Source: Nautilus pompilius (lineage: Eukaryota; Mollusca; Cephalopoda; Nautilida; Nautilidae). Taken from it: DNA of 64,000 bases. This document shows, in pieces, positions 33,660-46,528 of the stretch. Made by a program: the position numbers and the translations under genes. The stretch is taken from NCBI GenBank assembly GCA_018389105.1, contig JACATO010000686.1, positions 124,001 to 188,000 of the forward strand, written 5' to 3'. Under the pieces are notes generated by a model that had not been told where the DNA came from, did no database searches, and worked only from the letters and a program-made list of their open reading frames with translations. Every line of letters starts with the position of its first letter. The first letter of the stretch is position 1.

Positions 33660-35060
33660 ATAGATACAGATCAGTGACAATATGAACACGTGCTGTGCAG
33701 CCAACCATCACAAACAATAAATAACAAATGATGGCCCGTCAGCGTACGATTTCACGAGATTGATTTGATTTCCATTTTTCTGGTGTGATGACACAACACC
33801 TGAACATGACGGATAAAAGCCGCCTTGTTCACGAGATCTCCAATTAGAGCATTGAGCCCGTGTGCCGTACTCTTTATGGATTCAGCATCACCAGTTGACC
33901 TTGCTGTTGGAAAAACACATGCAGCATATGGTTTCTCTCCGCCCACACAATTTTAAAGACCCTTTGCAATGAAATTATATTTTGCGCCTCTTTATAAACT
34001 CCATTCTGCGGTTCCTCTGGAGCAGGGAACAGAAAGCCAGGATACTTGCTGAAGTTTCGTCACATTTCACTGTTGCTGTTGAGGATGGAGAAAAATCCTT
34101 GGCACTGTGCAAAAATTGGCCGTCATCTTCTAGCAATATCAAGAGACCCTTTTTAGCATGATTTTTTATCTCGTCACACCACAATATCACAGTTGTTATA
34201 GCGTTTTCTCAATTCCGAAAACAAAAAAAAAAGGCGGGGGGGGGGGGAGAAAGAGAGCTTAACAGGTGATTTACTAGGAAAAGAGGTCCATGTTTCCCCA
34301 ATGTTCAAAGTATAAATAACTACACACAATATGACAGTAAGTTTTAACAAAAGGGATAACTAAATGGAGACTAAAATATATTTGCGCAAGCTCATGCAGT
34401 TCACACTGCGGACCGGCTAAGAAATAAAGTAGATAGTTTATGAACTCAAGGATAATGAAATGATTGCTGCAGTGAACTACAAGATGAAGGCTGAACCAAT
34501 GTTTTACAGGGAAAATACCACAAGGGACTATGGAAAGTGTGGACGGGGTTAAGCTGGACGTGGCTGCACTTACCCTGTACCATAATAAACCTGTTGACAC
34601 TAATTCATATTATGTTGGAGCAACGGTTTTGTCAGGTTTTTTTAGTACTGTGGCCATACTGCTGAGAACAACAACGAGAATAGAAAAATGAGCTCCGTCT
34701 ACCGTGGAGGCATTCATTATGCATATCAAAGTTGATCCGCCATGTGTGAAAGCAGTAATGTTCCAAGGCAACAAAACCATAAATTATCAAAATCAGTTTA
34801 TTCACTATACGTTGGCCTCGTTGAAAGGAGAATTTAAAATTTGCAGCTTTGTTCACTTGAAAGCTGAGAAAGGCAAATGCATTTGTGGCTTCGCACTTTT
34901 CAGTATGGCGTACATGTGGATTATGGACATAACGCTGAATCACCCTGTAACTCTGACATCCAAAGGGACTATTTCAGACTCGTTGGTGCGGCTTACCGAG
35001 ATCGTGAAGAATACAGCCGATGGGCCCCCTGCTAAAAATGTCTGAGATTAAGCCAGGTTT
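33660..35060. promoter_or_regulatory. Candidate conserved non-coding block
   Basis: About 1.4 kb of complex, repeat-poor sequence interrupted by a 12-G run (34236-34247). Open frames occur (113 codons at 34704-35045 on the plus strand, 108 codons at 34600-34274 on the minus strand) but none resembles a known protein. Complex sequence without coding homology inside a developmental gene intron suggests regulatory DNA. This is inference. Confidence 0.3.
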
Positions 35061-35934
35061 CTTTGCAGATGTGTTGAAATAAGCTAATTCCGTAGTAATT
35101 TCTTAATTGGTAAAAGTTTGGAGTCCAAAAAATGGTAAAGTGGCAAAGATAGGCAAAGCTTCAAGCAAGTCTGAGGTGTGGAAAGCAAAAAAAAGCAGCT
35201 CAGTCCATTCACCAGGTTTTTGGTACCTCGGTTTTAGTCCAACCTTCCATACCTATCAGGAAAAAACACACACAGATATCGTGCAACTTTTAGAAGGCGG
35301 AAACCCCTAACCGGGAGGCAGTAATAAAGAGAATAATCTATTCAAGTGCAATGTCTGCCACCAATGATTTGGCAGCACATCTCTTTTTTTCTTCCTTTTC
35401 TTTTCACTACACATTGCTTGTTGGGAATACATACTACCAGCTCCCTAGGTGTCGAATCAAGCAGGAAGGTTGACCTGACCACTTTGAAGTTTCAAATGAG
35501 TTCATGCTTTGGACATAGTCCGACCCAAGCACAGTACTCAACACCATTAACTGGCCCCCGAAGAAAGGAAATCAAAGTACCCTTTGATCATGGTGTGGCT
35601 AAGTTATGCAAACTTTAGACAGGACAAATGCTTGCATGAAGGCGGAGCAACCACACAAATACAGACTTCCTTTGGTTTAGAAGCCAAATAACGCAACCAT
35701 AGGCAAATAACCAGTAATTGTCCAAAATTAGAATGGACAGCAAAGAAAATTTCTTGCAAGCAGCACAGTGCAGGCCGGGATAGAGTCTTACCAGGGGATA
35801 TAATGCACAGTTGAAACCAGAACCAGTTATATGGCACCAAATTTGGAAGCCTGTAGCGGCAGTATCATAATAATAAACGAAGCTCATAACCATGGTTTTG
35901 TCTACACCAAACATTAGATGCCAGAGAGGCTGAC

Positions 35935-36480
35935 GTATGCAAGAAAGTTCTACTGCGGCATTTCATAGAGGTGTTGGAAGTTTTGGAATTTCAGAGGCAG
36001 CCACTTGGTTGATGGCATACCCACCCAATACTCGTGAATTGTTCCCAAATGACTCAAATTCGCTGAAATGCTTCATTGCTTCATAGTATATGCAGGGAAG
36101 ATGATCAGTCTCCCTCGTGGATGCCTAATGCGTAATTCAGGTATTTACTTTAGCAGTATGATGTCTCCATTAGGGGGATCCATGAGCTAATAAAGCCCCA
36201 ATACATTTTGGTACTAAACACACAATTTGAAAAATTTATGCTTAGACAAGCAGAAATATGCATGTCTCCTGCTGAAACGGCACATAACGCCTCATTACAT
36301 TCAAACATACTCTAACTGACATTTGCTTCTGGCCACAGACATTGCCCCAAAAACGTGATGACCACCAGGGGGCAGGAGAGAGAGAGGAAAGCCTCGTTTT
36401 CAGAAGACTACATCTCCATGACCAGGTGTATGGACATTTTTCTTAATACAATGCTCCATAGCTTACACCAATCTTCGTTA
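35935..36480. promoter_or_regulatory. Candidate regulatory block with CTCF motif
   Basis: Repeat-poor stretch with homeodomain-type TAAT words that contains CCACCAGGGGGCAG at 36362-36375. The block and the motif together suggest an enhancer or boundary element, not demonstrated here. Confidence 0.35.
36362..36375 (+). promoter_or_regulatory. CTCF core motif match
   Basis: CCACCAGGGGGCAG fits the core consensus CCASYAGRKGGCR at every position. CTCF is conserved across most bilaterians and this motif is shared. Occupancy cannot be judged from sequence. Confidence 0.6.
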
Positions 36481-36769
36481 TATCAACATAAATGTCACAG
36501 TCTCGAATGAAACTGTGCAATAAATCAATCTTTAAAAGTCACTCAAAGTACGTGAGGAAAGGTCTTCTAAAAGGCTATAATCTATCCCTTCCCTCCCTTG
36601 CAGACAAACACCTACCCAGTGGGGAAGGGGAATAAAAATACATGTAAAAATAAATTAACACCACAATAATTCAGGGCCAGTAAAAATATTACAGTAATTT
36701 GTGCAGGCCGACCACATTTCAATTTGAAAAATAATAAAACAACAAAAAGAAGATTACTTAAATGGCTAC

Positions 36770-37500
36770 CAGTGTACACAACAACCAATTATCAAAGGGG
36801 GTCAGCAGGGAAATTAGCTTGCTGACAGGGCTGGAGCTTCCAGAAATCCCTCAGGAACTTCATAAATGGAGATTGGAAAAGTTGTTCAATTAATCTCTGC
36901 TGGGACCTTTTTATTTCGTCTCTTTACAAAAATGGCAAATAAAACAGCTACTCAGTTCCTTAGCCACCTGGGACAATAATGATCTGTCCGTCTTGTAAAT
37001 CTATTCCGCTCTCAACATCCCCTTCTCAGCACCCACTTTCTCTGACCAATTCATTCGCTCACTTTCTCCCTTCCCCTTCTCTCCTCCGGCTCCTTTAATT
37101 CTGAATGTCCCCACTCCCCCCAACCATAACTTTCCAGTTTCATTTCTCTCCATGCCTCTATCCCTCTAACCCCGTAATTACATGGTTCCCTTTTCTTCCT
37201 TCTGTCCTGTTCTCTAACTCTCCAGTTCCTTTTTTTTCCTCTCGCCATCTCATCCTGACTTGGCCATTCAGTCTTCAATCCTTTAGCTCCATCTACCACC
37301 CCCAACCGCCCTCATGTTTCTTAGACCCACTTCAGAATCTTTTTGTCCATTTTAATATATGGCCGATTTCATAAACACAGAAACGAAAAGATGTATAAGA
37401 GTACACTTATCATAAGCAAAACATTTAAAATGGCCATCTTGGGAACAATGGATGGACTCTGCTAATAGACGGAATCAGCACAATCCACGGCCAAAGACAT
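36770..37500. other. Mixed block: TAAT-rich segment and pyrimidine-rich tract
   Basis: 36770-36920 contains CCAATTATCAAAG and TTCAATTAATC words that look like homeodomain and Sox/TCF sites. 37020-37330 is strongly pyrimidine-rich on the plus strand, which explains the opposed open frames there. No gene is supported. Confidence 0.35.
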
Positions 37501-40500
37501 TTTCTTACCTACATAATTAATTAAATTTTAAAAAAATATATTATGGGGGGGGGGATAAATAGTGCCTGTGTACCCAGGTCTGTTGGTTATAATGGGAATT
37601 GAGATGGAAATAATACCGTTATGATTTTTAAACAGGAATATAACTGAGGTTTTGTATTGCGAGAGCTCGGTATTTTCCCTGTAACTTACGACGATGATTA
37701 TAGTAGCGTTACGTAATTCCAGGAAACTCTCAGGAACCTGTACCACTTGTTTTAATAAGTTACTTGTTAATCAAACTGATCCCAAGAGCAACAAGTGGCC
37801 CCGGGGGGCAGTTAATCCAAATGCCGGTGAGGGAGGACTCAATCTGGCACCGTCTCAGTATCACCAGCATTTTTTTGGCTCCATAAGTTTCCTCCCAGAG
37901 ATGGAAGTGTGCCCTTTCCCCTGCCCCTGTGCATCATGCTCTCTAGCAGATACCTTTTCTGCAGTATTGTTGTTTGCTAAAACTCGCAGACTTTTACTTA
38001 AAAGAACGTAATTCTTTTAAAATCTTTTTCGGGAACTGTTTTAGAATTTATTCTAAGACAAACAAGCCCGCTGCTCTCTCTCCCCCGCCCGTGCCAGATG
38101 CATCATTGTCAGCAATATAAAAGATACTTTTCTTAAAAAACAAACACACTTGGCATCTGAGTTACACATTTAAATAAAAACAAACAAGCAGATCTTCATT
38201 CTGCTGAGTGTATCAATTTACTGATAGGATGAACGTGTAAAGATAAAATAATGGTGTTACCATTTGACCTATAAAAAATCTTATGATTGTTTGGTGGAAA
38301 AATGTCACGTTTTTCCCCCCTGAGAGGTGATTTATGTGAAACTGTAGCCCTGCTAGTCCCAGTGGGCTTGTGTAGCATGGCATTAGGGTAATGATAGCCT
38401 TCACACTAACAGGGGGGGGACTTTAATGTCGGTGCCATACAGGTAGCAGCAGGAATTGTCTGCCTCCGTGATTAATAACAACAATAACCAAGTGTTATCT
38501 ACAGCTAGAATAAATATCAGAATACCTAAATTCAAATACATACAATGTTGGTAAGACCTTCTCAATATAAAAAGCCATTTCGTCACACACACACACATGC
38601 ACGAAACAGAGGGAAACGAATAAAAGATGGTAGCCACATTAATGTGTTCTTTTTTTTTTTTTATAGCATATTTAGGATGGAGAGAGAGAGAGAGATGCGG
38701 CCAGTTGGCCAGCCGAAAGAAGATCCTCTTCCCAACACAAGTCAAAGACTATCGAAAACTTGGTGTACAGTGGATGATCAGATTCAGCATTTCCAACAAA
38801 TACCGCACGTGGCTGAATGTCCGCGTGCCAATAGGTACAACCAGCTTTTCCTTCCTCGTCAAGCCCTGAAATGCCGCATCGCGTTGTGATTTTTCCTCTC
38901 AACTCTGAAGACTGGTGACTAAAAAAATGTGTGTGTGTGTGGTGTGTGTGTGTGTACGCATGTGGTTAGTATTGTACTAATTCACTCTAAAAGTCCAGAA
39001 AAAAAAACTTGCTCTTAAATAGCTCTCCACTTTTTTCCTGTTAATAAATTCAGCTAAATACCAGCCGTTTAAAGTGAAGTGGACAGGTGGCGGGGGGGTG
39101 GGTCGTTCTTTAACTCTTCCTTACTGGTTTGTGAAATACTACAAAATGCCTGCAAGGCAGTGCCCGCGTCTGCCCCTGCTTGGACACCCCAGCGGCGAAA
39201 AGTCAGAAAAGGGGCACCGGGTTTACATCCCGTTCAAAGTACGTCGGTTACTCACCCAACAACGCTGCTGTGGAATTCGAGTTGGACGACGCAACATCGG
39301 TTCTGACCCCGACCAGAGAGAGAGAGAGAGAGGGGCGGAGGTTTTTCTAAAAAGTCTGAATGATGCTGATTGGTGGCGTCAAAATTAAATTGGAAAAAGT
39401 TTTCCCTGAGCAGGAAGCCAACAATTTAATCACAAAGTTGATGCCGTATTTTGCAAGCTAAGACAAATCCAGTTATCTTTGTTTTAATCTTAAAGTCAAC
39501 ATAACTATAAAAAACACATTTTTGTAATAGTAACAATGTAAAATTGCTTTTTACATTATATTCAACTTAGTTCAGTAGCAACATAAAAGTTTGCAAGAAT
39601 CTACAGGAAGTACTGAGAATGCTGCCAAATGAAGGTCATTAAAAATAATACAGTATACAATTATTCTACAAATTTAGCATTATCCCTCACTCATACAACC
39701 TCATGGTTTAATTTGTAACAGTATCCTGAATGTGAATTCCCCTCCCTCCAGTTTTAAATGAACAAAAAAAATTCTCTGTAGTGACCCCTTCTCATTTTCA
39801 ATTTGTTAACAAAACTTTCTCATTGTCACTAAGTAGCAATCATAGCAACAAATCTCCTTAACAATGAAGAAATGTTAGTTTATTATTTTAACTATATTTA
39901 ATTTAACAAACACTGAAAATGTGTTATCCAACTGTATGCCATCTTACTACTGAGAGAGATTTTGGAATTGTTTTTTCTTCCCCATCTCTCCAGTAAATAA
40001 GGGCTGCTGGTGGTAGAAGCTAGAAGCAACCAACACCTTGCAGAAGCCTTTCAATTTTCCACATGTTTACAGAATTCCCATGATATCTCTTCAGTGGCAA
40101 AAACCAATAAAATGTCAGCCATTTTTATTCTCCCAGTGGTATACTTTCATTGGGTTCCCATGGAAACCAGATTCATCAAGGGTTTACTACTTCGGTGTTA
40201 CACACACACGCATGCACGCACGTACGCACGCATGCACAAAAGAATGAGAAAAAAAAAGAGTGAACAAAGGGATTTGTTGTCATTGCTGTTCATTTTATCT
40301 TGCTTCAAACATTTTCTTGGAAATGGCAGAAGAAACAGCAGATTGTATGGTAGGCAGAGGCATCTTAAAACAAACAAACAAACAAGATAGGGGTGAATGT
40401 GAGGTAACCTGAGGTCTGAGGTTCACCACAACACAGCAGAGTTCTTCACAAAACTCCAGACACTTACTTCATCATTACAGCTACAAAATAGAGAGACGTG

Positions 40501-40999
40501 CTTAAACCTGCTACCTTTAGCGTAAACCTATAGGTACTAATCAGAGCAGTAGAGAAACCCTAAAGCATGAAATTCTTGGGTTTAATTTAAACACCAAGAT
40601 AAAACAAAAACTGGAATATTCTCAATCCAGCCCAAACCTTTGGCCACAACAAGCACTGGACTATTTTGGATCCATTTGAATCTCTTGGCCTTATTAAAAT
40701 CAACATAAAGTCTACTCTTTGAATAACGGAATTCTTTAGAAATAGAAAAGAAAATTTGTGATTAAATGGAAAAAAAATTAGTTTGTAGGAAAAACAAACG
40801 CCACGTTTTTAGTTCAGACAATTTCATGAGAGTTTCTGAACAATTTGCAGACCGGTATTTTTTGACAGCCACCATAAACATATTTACCCGTCCTGTAATA
40901 TTATTTTCAATTAAAACATTCAAGTTTATGGCGCGTGTGAAAAATTGTAGTTTTACTTTTTATTTAATTTTTTGCTGGGTGTAGCAAAACCTCTAATGC
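37500..40999. other. Intronic DNA with microsatellites
   Basis: Holds (CA)n near 38585, (GA)n near 38681 and 39314, (GT)n near 38930, and a CGCA/TGCA-type alternating tract at 40199-40237. The stretch 39080-39340 is relatively GC-rich. It has a good minus-strand donor (GTGAGTAACC) after a short open frame, but no homology, so no exon is called. Confidence 0.5.
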
Positions 41000-41225
41000 T
41001 GCTGTTGTGCTGCACACCAGTCTCTACAAGGGAGACAACCCTGGTTGGGAAGAAGCACAGAGAATTGTGAATCCTACGCCATAAAGACCTATCACTTCTG
41101 CAAGAAAATCCCTACTAGAACTGCTCATTTTTTAGATGTAGGAGCAAACTGAAGCACCCAGAGGAAACGAGAAGAAACCATGCCCCAGGTTGGCATGCCA
41201 ACTGGGAATTGAACGCAGGCTGCAC
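41000..41225 (-). mobile_element. SINE-like repeat, copy C
   Basis: On the minus strand GCGTTCAATTCCCAG (box-B-like) leads, followed by CCTGGGGCATGG and TTCTTCTCG, a variable middle, and then AACCAGGGTTGTCTCCCTTG. A TAGAGACTGGTGTG tail closes it. Both ends match copies B and E in order. Confidence 0.65.
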
Positions 41226-41995
41226 TGGACCTGTATGTTAAAGCTGATGTGTATATAAAAAAAATAAAAACACAAACAGATTTCTCTACAAGTAGAAGCA
41301 AATCACAGGCAAAGCAGCCTCTCTTGGCAGGATAGCCTATCTGAATTCCATTAGCATCAGCATCTCTCCAATCCACAAGAGCGGCAACAGCACTCTGTAA
41401 ATGTGATTAACGAGCATCTTTGCTCTTTCTTTTTTTTGTTTAACTAGCAAATTACCTCCCCTGCTAAATGTGGCATCCAGCTATCCTGCTACAGCAAACC
41501 GACTGGAAAAATTAGAAGAATCTTCTTGCTCTGTCATAGTCAGAGATAAAACTAATCTGATTGTCAGCGTCAATAAGTGCCAGTGGTTGGGTGGCTGTTG
41601 TTATCGTAGCAAAACAAATAAAAATTAATGCAAGCTTCTAAAGGTCTTTTGGTCAGCTAAAAGGTAAGGGAAAGTATGTGATGGATGACTTGACCCTCTC
41701 TTTAATCTTTGTTGTTTTCTAACCACACTTTTAAGGGGATAAACCACCATGGAAATAGTCCATTCCAAAATCAAATAGTAACTTAAACAAAGTCACCTTC
41801 AGAAACTTTAGTATGTGTTAAAACTTTCTGTCAAATATGTATATATATATTTTTTAAAAATTAAATGTTAGAATTTTAAATCTTTAGAACTACACATATC
41901 TAATTTATAAAGGTCTTTTGCTGCAATAATAAAATTTTACAAGTACAGAGCCAATTCCAGAATAAATAAAGAGCACCCTTGAAGCTCAGTTTATA
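41226..41995. other. Intronic DNA, possibly conserved around 41400-41640
   Basis: 41400-41640 is repeat-poor and contains CTAATCTGATTGTCAGCG-like homeodomain words. No gene was recognised. Confidence 0.35.
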
Positions 41996-43508
41996 CAAGG
42001 GCATCTCAGAAAATTATAATATCGCAGAAAAGTTCATTTTTTTCCGTAATTTAATTCAAACAGTGAAAATTGTATATATTCTAGATTCATTACACATAAA
42101 GTAAAATATTTCAGGTCTTTTTTTGTTTTAATTTTGATGATTACGGCTCACAGCTCATGAAAATCAGAAATCCACTATCTCAAATTATTAGAATATTTCA
42201 TAAGATCAATAAAAACAAAAGATTTATGATATAAAAAATGTTGAACTTCTGAAAAGTATGTTCATTTATGCACTCAATACTTGGTCGGGGCTCCTTTTGC
42301 ACGAATCACTGCATCAATGCGGTGTGGCATGGAGGTGATCAGCCTGTGGTGCTGCTGAGGTATTATGGAAGTCCAGGTAGCTTTGATAGCCGCCTTCAGC
42401 TCCTCTGTATTGTTGGGTCTGGTGTCTTTCATCTTCCTCTTGACAATGCCCCATAGATTCTCTATGGGGTTCAGGTCAGGCGAGTTGGCTAGCCAATCAA
42501 GCACAGTAATACCATGGTCAGCAAACCAGTTACTAGTAGTTTTGGCACTGTGGGCAGGTGCCATGTCCTGCTAGAAAAGGAAATCAGCATCTCCATAAAG
42601 CTTGTCAGCAGTCGGAAGCATGAAATGCTCTAAAATCTCCTGGTAGATGGCTGTGTTGATTTTGGACTTGATAAAACACAGTGGACCAACACCAGCAGAT
42701 GACATGGCACCCCAAATCATCACTGACTGTGGAAACTTCACACTAGACTTCAAGCAACTTGGATTCTGTGCCTCTCCACTCTTCCTCCAGACTGTGGGAC
42801 CTTGATTTCCAAATGAAATGCAAAATTTACTTTCTTCTGAAAAAAGGACTTTGGACCACTGTACAACGGTCCAGTTCTTTTTCTCCTTAGCCCAGGTAAG
42901 ACGCTTCAGGAGTGGCTTGACACTAGGAATGCGACACTTGTAGCCCATTTCCTGTACACGTCTGTGTGTGGTGGCTCTTGATGCACTGACTCCAGCCTCA
43001 GTCCATTACTTGTGAAGTTCCCCCAAGTTCTCGAATTGGCTTTGCTCAACAATCCCCTCGAGGTTATGGTTGTCCCTCTTGCTTGTGCACCTTTTCCCTT
43101 CCAGTCAACTTTCCATGAATATGCTTTGATACAGCACTCTGCGAACAGCCAGCCCTTTCAGCAATGACCTTCTGTGGCTTATCCTCCTTGTGGAGGGTGT
43201 CAATGAGTGTCTTCTGGGCAACTGTCAAGTCAGCAGTCTTCCCCATGATTGTAGTTGTGTGTACTGAACCAGATAGAGATTCATGGTATTTATACTGCAT
43301 AAATAGTGATTTACTCAAACTCGAAATGGAATATTCTATTTTTTTTAGCTGTAGGCCGTAATTATCAGAATTAAAATTAAAAAAAATGCTTGAAACATTT
43401 TAGTTTACATGTAATGAGTCTAGAATATATACAATTTTCACTTTCTGAAATAACTGACAAAAAATATTGAACTCTTCCATGATATTCTAATTTTGTGAGA
43501 TGCCTCTG
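41996..43508 (-). mobile_element. Tc1-like IR/DR transposon, copy 2
   Basis: Flanked by TA on both sides (41994-41995 and 43509-43510). The terminal repeats begin CAAGGGCATCTC on the left and CAGAGGCATCTC on the right and are more diverged than in copy 1. The interior is nearly the same sequence as the element at 12138 and keeps about 60 bp that copy 1 lost inside its left end. Confidence 0.95.
42274..43243 (-). pseudogene. Tc1-like transposase, copy 2, frameshifted with one stop
   Basis: A helix-turn-helix domain starts at [12 protein letters not shown] and breaks at the same linker position as in copy 1 (near 43064). A stop replaces the first Gln of the FQQD motif near 42570. Otherwise the catalytic domain is intact: FSEESKF (the usual Asp is Glu here), QDMAPAHSAK and [12 protein letters not shown]. 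The C-terminus ends normally at AKGAPTKY. The first-catalytic change, the stop and the shared frameshift all make it inactive. Confidence 0.93.
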
Positions 43509-43569
43509 TATTGTGGTATGTGTGTGTACACTTAAAAGTTCATAGAAAACAGCAAAAAAATACAAAATT

Positions 43570-44240
43570 AACACCTAGCAGCTTTTCCACGTGCCTTATG
43601 AAGGGCTAGGACATATTGTGGCATGGATGCGATAAGCGGTCCCAAACATTGCCAAAGTTTGAGTCAATTTTTTTCTTTAGATCTGCTACAGATGATGGAG
43701 AAGAAAATCTTGTTATTAGCAGATGTATTCAAACCGGATTCATGTCAAGGCTCCAAGGTGCCCAGGGGAGAACTTTAGTCTCTTTCATCTCTTCCATAAA
43801 GTGGAGATTTTGGGGATGTGGCAAGTGGCACAATCTTATTGCAGAAAATGATCAACAAGAACAAATGTGTATGCAATAGAATTCAGATATCCCTCGATGG
43901 CTGCCCTTCTCCACACCCATGTTCATCTATTTGCTGTGAATTAATGGAACTGAGACATCAAAACCTGCATTTTATATTGGCTTCAATAAGCAGAGTGCAA
44001 ATAGCATTGGGCCGTACATTACCACACATTTTCAGTGTCCCATTTGTAAGTCCAATATTCTGCATTGTCTGACCCTCACTTTGATCGGTCTGATTGTCCA
44101 GTCGTGTGACCTCATGTAAATGGCGATATATCTCATACACCAACTGCACATCTTTAAATTCTACCAACTCCATTTTCTCATGACACATGCTATTTATAAC
44201 CTGAGTGCATAGCCTTGTGGGTAGTTCCATTACTTTTATG
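43570..44240 (-). pseudogene. Decayed Tc1-like transposase next to Tc1 copy 2
   Basis: Minus-strand frames show a second-catalytic block with a stop (DHFLQ, stop, DCATCH, near 43830). A following block reads VLPWAPWSLDMNPV (near 43740), with Leu replacing the usual Pro. The C-terminal phrase LGPLIASMPQYVLALHKARG lies near 43620. An open 90-codon frame upstream (44230-43958) fits the N-terminal side. It belongs to another Tc1-like lineage than its neighbour. Confidence 0.65.
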
Positions 44241-46065
44241 GTTGTTCATTTTATTTTGTCAGGTCTCTGTATTGTTTTTACTTATAGCTATACATAATAC
44301 ACAGCAGTATTTAGTAGGGGGGAGGCACTAAGATACACACAGCAATATACAGTAATAATGAGCCCGAATGTTTAAAAAAAGAAGTGCTAGGACTCATGCA
44401 TCAAAATGTACAGCATTAGTGTAAAGAGATAGAGAGCTGTGGAATTGCCAGATATTGTACACATTATCAAGCCTCATCTCTCCATAAAATATATGAAGTT
44501 GGCTAAAATGAAAGACACTATCAGTTCATCAAGAAAGACAAATCCTTTGTAGCAGGCTGAATACTGCTGGACTTCTGTCCTTATTAGTGATGGTGGGAGG
44601 AAACTGGGGTACCCAAAGAAGACCCCCCATGAAATGGGCTGCTGGGTCAGGAGAGGTAATGCCACTGGATAGAAATAAAATGCAGGAGATATCATATCAT
44701 TTAAATTTTTCCTTTGTTTTGCCAAGTCTCCAAACTTTAAAAAAAGCGCTTTTCTGTTTGTTGCATTTTTATGTTAAATTATTTATTTATTTACACGGTT
44801 ACAGGCTGGTCAACTTCAAACATTCTAGGGGGGGGGGTGTTCAAATGAAACCTGAGATGAAAAAGGCTTTATTGAAACCATTCTATCCAGATGAGTTCCA
44901 CTCGATTGTCCCTCATACATATTATTTATGGAATTCAAAACAACAGAGACTGAACAATAGATACAAAGCATCACAAAAGCAACGGTGAATTAATCAACTT
45001 ATTTGTGTATAATCATGGAAATTCTTTGTTGATCCAACCCTGTGGCCATGGCATCCGTGAGTAAAGCAAGATGGATGGGATTATCTCTTTGTCAGTCATT
45101 AAGTGGTAGGTGGCAGCACAGTCTTGGGTTCAAATGATCAAACGTGATTAAATACTGTCCACATGCAAAGTAATTATTTAGGAAATAAAAGTTTCAAAAT
45201 GAGGAATCTTGCAAATTTTCTCTTAAAAATGGAGAGGTTGGTGAAACAAACAAAAAGAAAAAATAGGAGGACAAAGGGGTCAATAACAGGAAACCACTAT
45301 CACCATAAAAAAACAAAACAAAAACATTTTGTTAGTGTCATTCTTGGCTGGAGTGTCAACCTCTGCCTAATAGCTGAACCTTTAAGAGAGGTAGTGGATA
45401 ACGCAGACTTCAGACCCCTGAAACAACAGTATAAAGCAAAATACTTACAGTTCCCAGCTCAAATTCCAAGTAATACAAAATAAAAGGGTGTATTTCCACT
45501 TCTCAAAATAGCAACTTCTTTCTTTATTCTTTAAAATTTATTTTTCAAAAGTGTACAGATTCTCCATGCTGAAATTTGAGGAAAAAATTCAGAAGAAGCT
45601 CCACAAATTGTTGAAGTTGTATTATTCTCTACAATAATTTTCAGCGTGAACAACAACAAACAAACCATCAACTGAGACACAGGTTTGGCAACACCAATTG
45701 TTAGCTTTCCCAAGAAAGTGCTCCTGGCCAGGTGAGCAGATCCTGTCCTAAGTAGGGGACTTTATTTCCCTCCAGTTGAAAAATTATCTAAAAAAAGAGA
45801 GTCTTGTTCACTTTTCGGTGCGGCCGTGTGTTGGAAAACTCTGTTCATATTAAAAATAGCTGAGCAAATTTTAACATATTCACCTGGATTTTATGTAAGC
45901 CTTTCCCTCTGACTCAACATCAGTCTGACACTACGTAAAATTCTGCCAAGAAACCATCGGCAAGAACTAAATCCGTATTGAGAAAGGTAAATGAAGTTTT
46001 TATAGTGGCATTCATTCTGAAAAATTTAATAAAAATGATACTGATGGTTCCTAACATCATAGCAA
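44241..46065. other. Intronic DNA
   Basis: Contains one hairpin MITE (44825). A GGAGGAAACTGGGGTACCCA phrase near 44595 resembles a dispersed repeat but cannot be assigned. Nothing coding was recognised. Confidence 0.45.
44825..44890. mobile_element. Hairpin MITE copy 4 (decayed)
   Basis: Left arm CTAGGGG...TGTTCAAATGAAACC with the family's GGGA core expanded into a ten-G run. The right side keeps only TTTATTGAAACCATT, a weak complement. Confidence 0.45.
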
Positions 46066-46150
46066 CTACTAGTGACGTTCAATTGAAACCCTGGCCAGAT
46101 ACCTTCAAAAAAGCATTATTTCAGTTTGATTTTATTGGAATGACTCTAGA
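46066..46150. mobile_element. Hairpin MITE copy 5
   Basis: CTACTAGTGACGTTCAATTG, AAACCCTGGCCAGATACC and a right side TTTTATTGGAATGACTCTAG follow the family order. The arms are diverged but still complementary over most of their length. Confidence 0.65.
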
Positions 46151-46528
46151 CCAGACCAAATTAATTGTAGATATAAAGAAACAATAATAAAGGATTTTCA
46201 GATAAGCAAGAATTATATCTGAAAACAGTTTTTGCAGAAATGAAGCTTCCTTTGCAATAAAATGACAAACTCAAATAAAAACAAAGAATTACTGGTTTAA
46301 GTCCTTTTCTAAATAAATTTACTTGACAGCATTTACAAGAAATAATAAAATCTGCTATTTCAAACCAACTCGGAAGTTATGACATACTTGGTATTCAACT
46401 CAAGGGTACACTTTTTATTTGCCATGACAACCTTGCAAGCTCACTTAATATGCAAAATCCATCTGGCGCAGTTTTCTCCTTAACCATTCATCAAAAATAA
46501 ATTTTTTTTTTTTTTAAAAAATTTACTA

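Noticed and set aside
34704-35045. 113-codon plus-strand open frame
   Set aside because: No recognisable domain, no splice or promoter support, and the opposite strand is equally open. Treated as chance within a complex non-coding block.
37051-37374. Opposed open frames of 84 and 89 codons
   Set aside because: They result from a pyrimidine-rich tract that lacks stop codons on both strands; the encoded residues are low-complexity.
39074-39388. 104-codon open frame and GC-rich stretch with a donor-like site on the minus strand
   Set aside because: Considered as a first exon of the zinc-finger gene, but the short frame does not resemble the expected MSRRKQ-type N-terminus and no promoter elements were evident.
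40010-40390. 126-codon plus-strand open frame
   Set aside because: Includes translated CA/CG microsatellite (HTHARTYARMH) and A-tract; no homology.
44587-44660. GGAGGAAACTGGGGTACCCA phrase resembling a widespread dispersed repeat
   Set aside because: Only a short piece; the flanks do not match the SINE-like family closely enough to assign it.
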